Source: an uncultured Bacilli bacterium (lineage in GTDB: Bacteria; Bacillota_I; Bacilli_A; RF39; UBA660). From it: a stretch of DNA of 6,712 nt. The stretch spans positions 1 to 6,712 of the forward strand of contig CAKOOS010000020.1 in the NCBI GenBank assembly GCA_934098735.1. Reading direction: 5' to 3'. Shown piece after piece: positions 5,798-6,712 of the stretch; the first letter of the stretch is position 1; each line of letters opens with the position of its first letter. Made by a program: the position numbers and the translations under genes. The notes beneath the pieces were generated by a model. It did not search any database and was not told the origin of the DNA. It saw only the letters and a program-made list of their open reading frames with translations.

Positions 5798-6541
5798 TTA
5801 CTTATAAAATTCTTTATATAAATCATTTCCTTTATCAATTATTTTTTGTAATGTATTTTCATCTATCTTTAATTCAGTGCTTAATTTTTTAATGTCTTTT
5901 AAATCATTTTTTGTTAAACTTGCAGTAGATCCAATACAAATATTAACTTTATTATCTTTTGAATAAGTTGCACCAAAAAATTCATTAACATCAGTCCATG
6001 TAATTTCTGTATAAATATTTTCATTTTCTATATCACAATATAAATTTGTGTTATAAAAATGTAGTGAAAAATCCAACATCTTTGGCATTTTCTGATTTGG
6101 AACTCCAAACATTATAGATTCATTATACTTCATAGAATAATAACCACCTCTATTTTTGTAAAAATTATTTTTTTCTATTGTTTCACTAAATTTGTTTTCT
6201 AATATATCTTTAGTATTCATATATTTTATTCCATAAATTCCAAATGCACATACAATCATTAATATTACACTAATAATTGATATTAAAATTAACTTATATT
6301 TTTTTGTGTTTTTGACATTTCTGTCAATCTCTTTAACTATATTCATATTTTCTTTTAATAAGATGTCTAGGGAAATATTAAATTTATCGCTTATTTTTAT
6401 AAGTGTTTCTATATCTGGATAATTTTTTCCATTTTCCCAATTTGATATTGTTTGTCTTGTTACATTAAGAACTTCTGCAAGATCATCTTGGTTCATCTTA
6501 TTTTCCTTTCTAATCTTTCTAATTTTTTCATCCAGATTCAT
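5798..6541 (-). CDS. Membrane-anchored XRE regulator with outer C-terminal domain
   Basis: This 247-residue protein has a typical XRE HTH at residues 5-61 (MNQDDLAEVLNVTRQTISNW at 16-35, then ENGKNYPDIETLIKISDKF). A short linker and one transmembrane helix (about 83-107, flanked by lysines) come next. About 140 residues follow that should lie outside the cytoplasmic membrane if the HTH is inside. This outer part has strand-rich patches (MLDFSLHFYNTNLYCDIENE, IYTEITWTDVNEFFG) and a C-terminal helix. I do not recognise it as a named domain. The architecture suggests that an external signal or membrane state controls DNA binding. It is unlike the ImmR or CI repressors usual in elements. ATG at 6541 has AAAGGAGG (6557-6550) with 8-nt spacing. 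Its leader TTGAAAGGAGGAA is identical to that of the next HTH gene. It is followed by a strong terminator and preceded by two candidate promoters with palindromes, so autoregulation is plausible. Confidence 0.9.
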   Translation of the reverse strand: MNLDEKIRKIRKENKMNQDDLAEVLNVTRQTISNWENGKNYPDIETLIKISDKFNISLDILLKENMNIVKEIDRNVKNTKKYKLILISIISVILMIVCAFGIYGIKYMNTKDILENKFSETIEKNNFYKNRGGYYSMKYNESIMFGVPNQKMPKMLDFSLHFYNTNLYCDIENENIYTEITWTDVNEFFGATYSKDNKVNICIGSTASLTKNDLKDIKKLSTELKIDENTLQKIIDKGNDLYKEFYK

Positions 6542-6569
6542 AAATTTTTCCTCCTTTCAACATCATAAT

Positions 6570-6605
6570 AAAACCTTTTTAGTTATTATAACATCAAAAG
6601 GTTTT
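6570..6605. repeat. 10-bp perfect inverted repeat flanking the P2 -10
   Basis: AAAACCTTTT (6570-6579) and AAAAGGTTTT (6596-6605) are exact reverse complements separated by 16 bp, with the TGTTATAAT box in the gap. The arms are 26 bp apart centre to centre, on nearly the same DNA face after 2.5 turns. They may be two half-sites of a second operator. An RNA hairpin is less likely, since a transcript from P2 would lack the upstream arm. Confidence 0.4.
6585..6593 (-). promoter_or_regulatory. Candidate promoter P2 (extended -10 TGTTATAAT)
   Basis: TGTTATAAT (6593-6585) is a perfect consensus extended -10 on the minus strand, 44 nt upstream of the ATG at 6541. It would give a leader of about 35 nt. 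No good -35 stands 16-18 bp upstream, which is acceptable for an extended -10 promoter. It sits between the two arms of a 10-bp inverted repeat. Confidence 0.5.
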
Positions 6606-6608
6606 TAC

Positions 6609-6639
6609 ATCATAGCAAGAATTTCTTGCTTTTTAACAA
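6609..6639 (-). promoter_or_regulatory. Candidate promoter P1 (extended -10, palindrome in the spacer)
   Basis: On the minus strand TTGTTA (6639-6634) is followed after 19 bp by TATGAT (6614-6609), which carries TG one base upstream (TGCTATGAT, 6617-6609). The spacer is 2 bp longer than ideal, but the extended -10 can compensate. A 17-bp palindrome fills the spacer, which is what a repressible promoter would look like. It would drive the membrane-anchored regulator. Confidence 0.4.
6614..6630. promoter_or_regulatory. 17-bp perfect palindrome, probable repressor operator
   Basis: AGCAAGAATTTCTTGCT has 8-bp arms around one central base. It lies between the -35-like and -10-like boxes of P1 and overlaps the -10 by one base. 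Size and symmetry fit a dimeric XRE repressor site. On the plus strand it is followed by TTTTT and could fold as a weak terminator, but no plus-strand gene leads into it, so the operator reading is preferred. Which of the two XRE proteins binds is unknown. Confidence 0.5.
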
Positions 6640-6662
6640 ATTGTAATTTAGCGAATAGTAAC

Positions 6663-6710
6663 TTAATTTTCTTTTTTATTAAACATATGGCGTACTTTAT
6701 CTATTCGATT
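6663..6710 (-). CDS. Possible 3' end of another element gene (partial)
   Basis: From the right edge, one minus-strand frame is open for 15 codons (NRIDKVRHMFNKKEN) and stops at TAA 6665-6663. The other two minus frames stop within 12 bases. The codons GTA-CGC-CAT are less A/T-rich than the intergenic sequence beside it, which mildly favours coding. The length is too short to identify a product. If real, it would be the next gene upstream in the same orientation. Confidence 0.3.
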   Translation of the reverse strand, partial: NRIDKVRHMFNKKEN

Positions 6711-6712
6711 AT

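Larger units (their letters stand above)
297..6712. mobile_element. Integrative element, left end and adjoining module (partial)
   Basis: Everything from the junction near 296 to the right edge is consistent with one element. It holds a terminal large serine recombinase, a VirD4/TraG coupling ATPase, an orphan DNA methyltransferase, two XRE regulators and two small proteins of unknown function, nearly all on the minus strand in one compact cluster. The coupling ATPase implies conjugative transfer or mobilization. No relaxase, VirB4-like ATPase, lytic transglycosylase or replication gene is present in the window, so autonomy cannot be judged. The right end is not included. Confidence 0.8.

Noticed and set aside
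6614..6634. Plus-strand terminator (hairpin plus TTTTT)
   Set aside because: The shape is possible, but no plus-strand gene reads into it. Its placement inside a promoter spacer makes an operator more likely.
6687..6712. Plus-strand ATG running off the right edge, as a divergent gene
   Set aside because: There is no Shine-Dalgarno (upstream is T/A only), just eight codons are visible, and the opposite strand has a better candidate for a gene tail.
1..6712. CRISPR array, tRNA/rRNA genes, insertion sequences
   Set aside because: No regularly spaced repeats, no tRNA cloverleaf with a CCA-type end, and no transposase other than the serine recombinase were seen. The repeated A/T strings are low-complexity coding sequence.

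Overview
The window is very AT-rich (roughly a quarter to 30% GC by eye). It has strong AGGAGG-type ribosome sites, U-tract terminators and heavy use of AGA/AAA/ATA codons. This points to a low-GC Gram-positive host (Firmicutes/Bacilli-Clostridia or a relative). I cannot name a genus. Almost all of it is one end of an integrative mobile element, probably conjugative or mobilizable, that ends in a large serine recombinase.

Layout, left to right. Positions 1 to about 296 look like chromosome: the last codons of a plus-strand gene, its terminator, a doubtful 21-codon ORF, and on the minus strand the last ~35 codons of a cell-shape/division SEDS gene (FtsW/RodA type). That fragment carries the LPFLSYGGSS signature but has no upstream part here. 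The likely element end falls at about 285-300, where the ftsW-like similarity stops, and an imperfect palindrome and possible terminator (295-355) follow on the element side. From 360 to 5721 a tightly packed minus-strand operon is transcribed right to left: a small XRE regulator (TTG start), an orphan beta-class DNA methyltransferase, a 152-aa conserved protein of unknown function, a VirD4/TraG-type coupling ATPase, an 81-aa unknown protein, and the serine recombinase. Most junctions overlap by 1-8 nt or are short, which suggests translational coupling. The coupling-protein start lies in a perfect 9-bp hairpin that sequesters its ribosome site.

Upstream (5798-6541) is a second XRE regulator, fused to one membrane helix and an outer domain. 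A strong terminator with a GAAA tetraloop separates it from the operon, sitting directly against the ribosome site of the next gene. Its own upstream region (6542-6662) holds two candidate extended -10 promoters and two perfect inverted repeats that look like operators. A short open frame at the right edge may be the tail of another element gene.

How it may work together (inference): the regulators control an operon that supplies DNA protection (methyltransferase), substrate delivery to a transfer channel (coupling ATPase) and excision/integration (recombinase). Relaxase, channel and replication genes are not in the window and would have to lie to the right. The main points of interest are the ftsW-type insertion site, the SD-sequestering hairpin, the terminator placed before the operon, and the membrane-anchored regulator.
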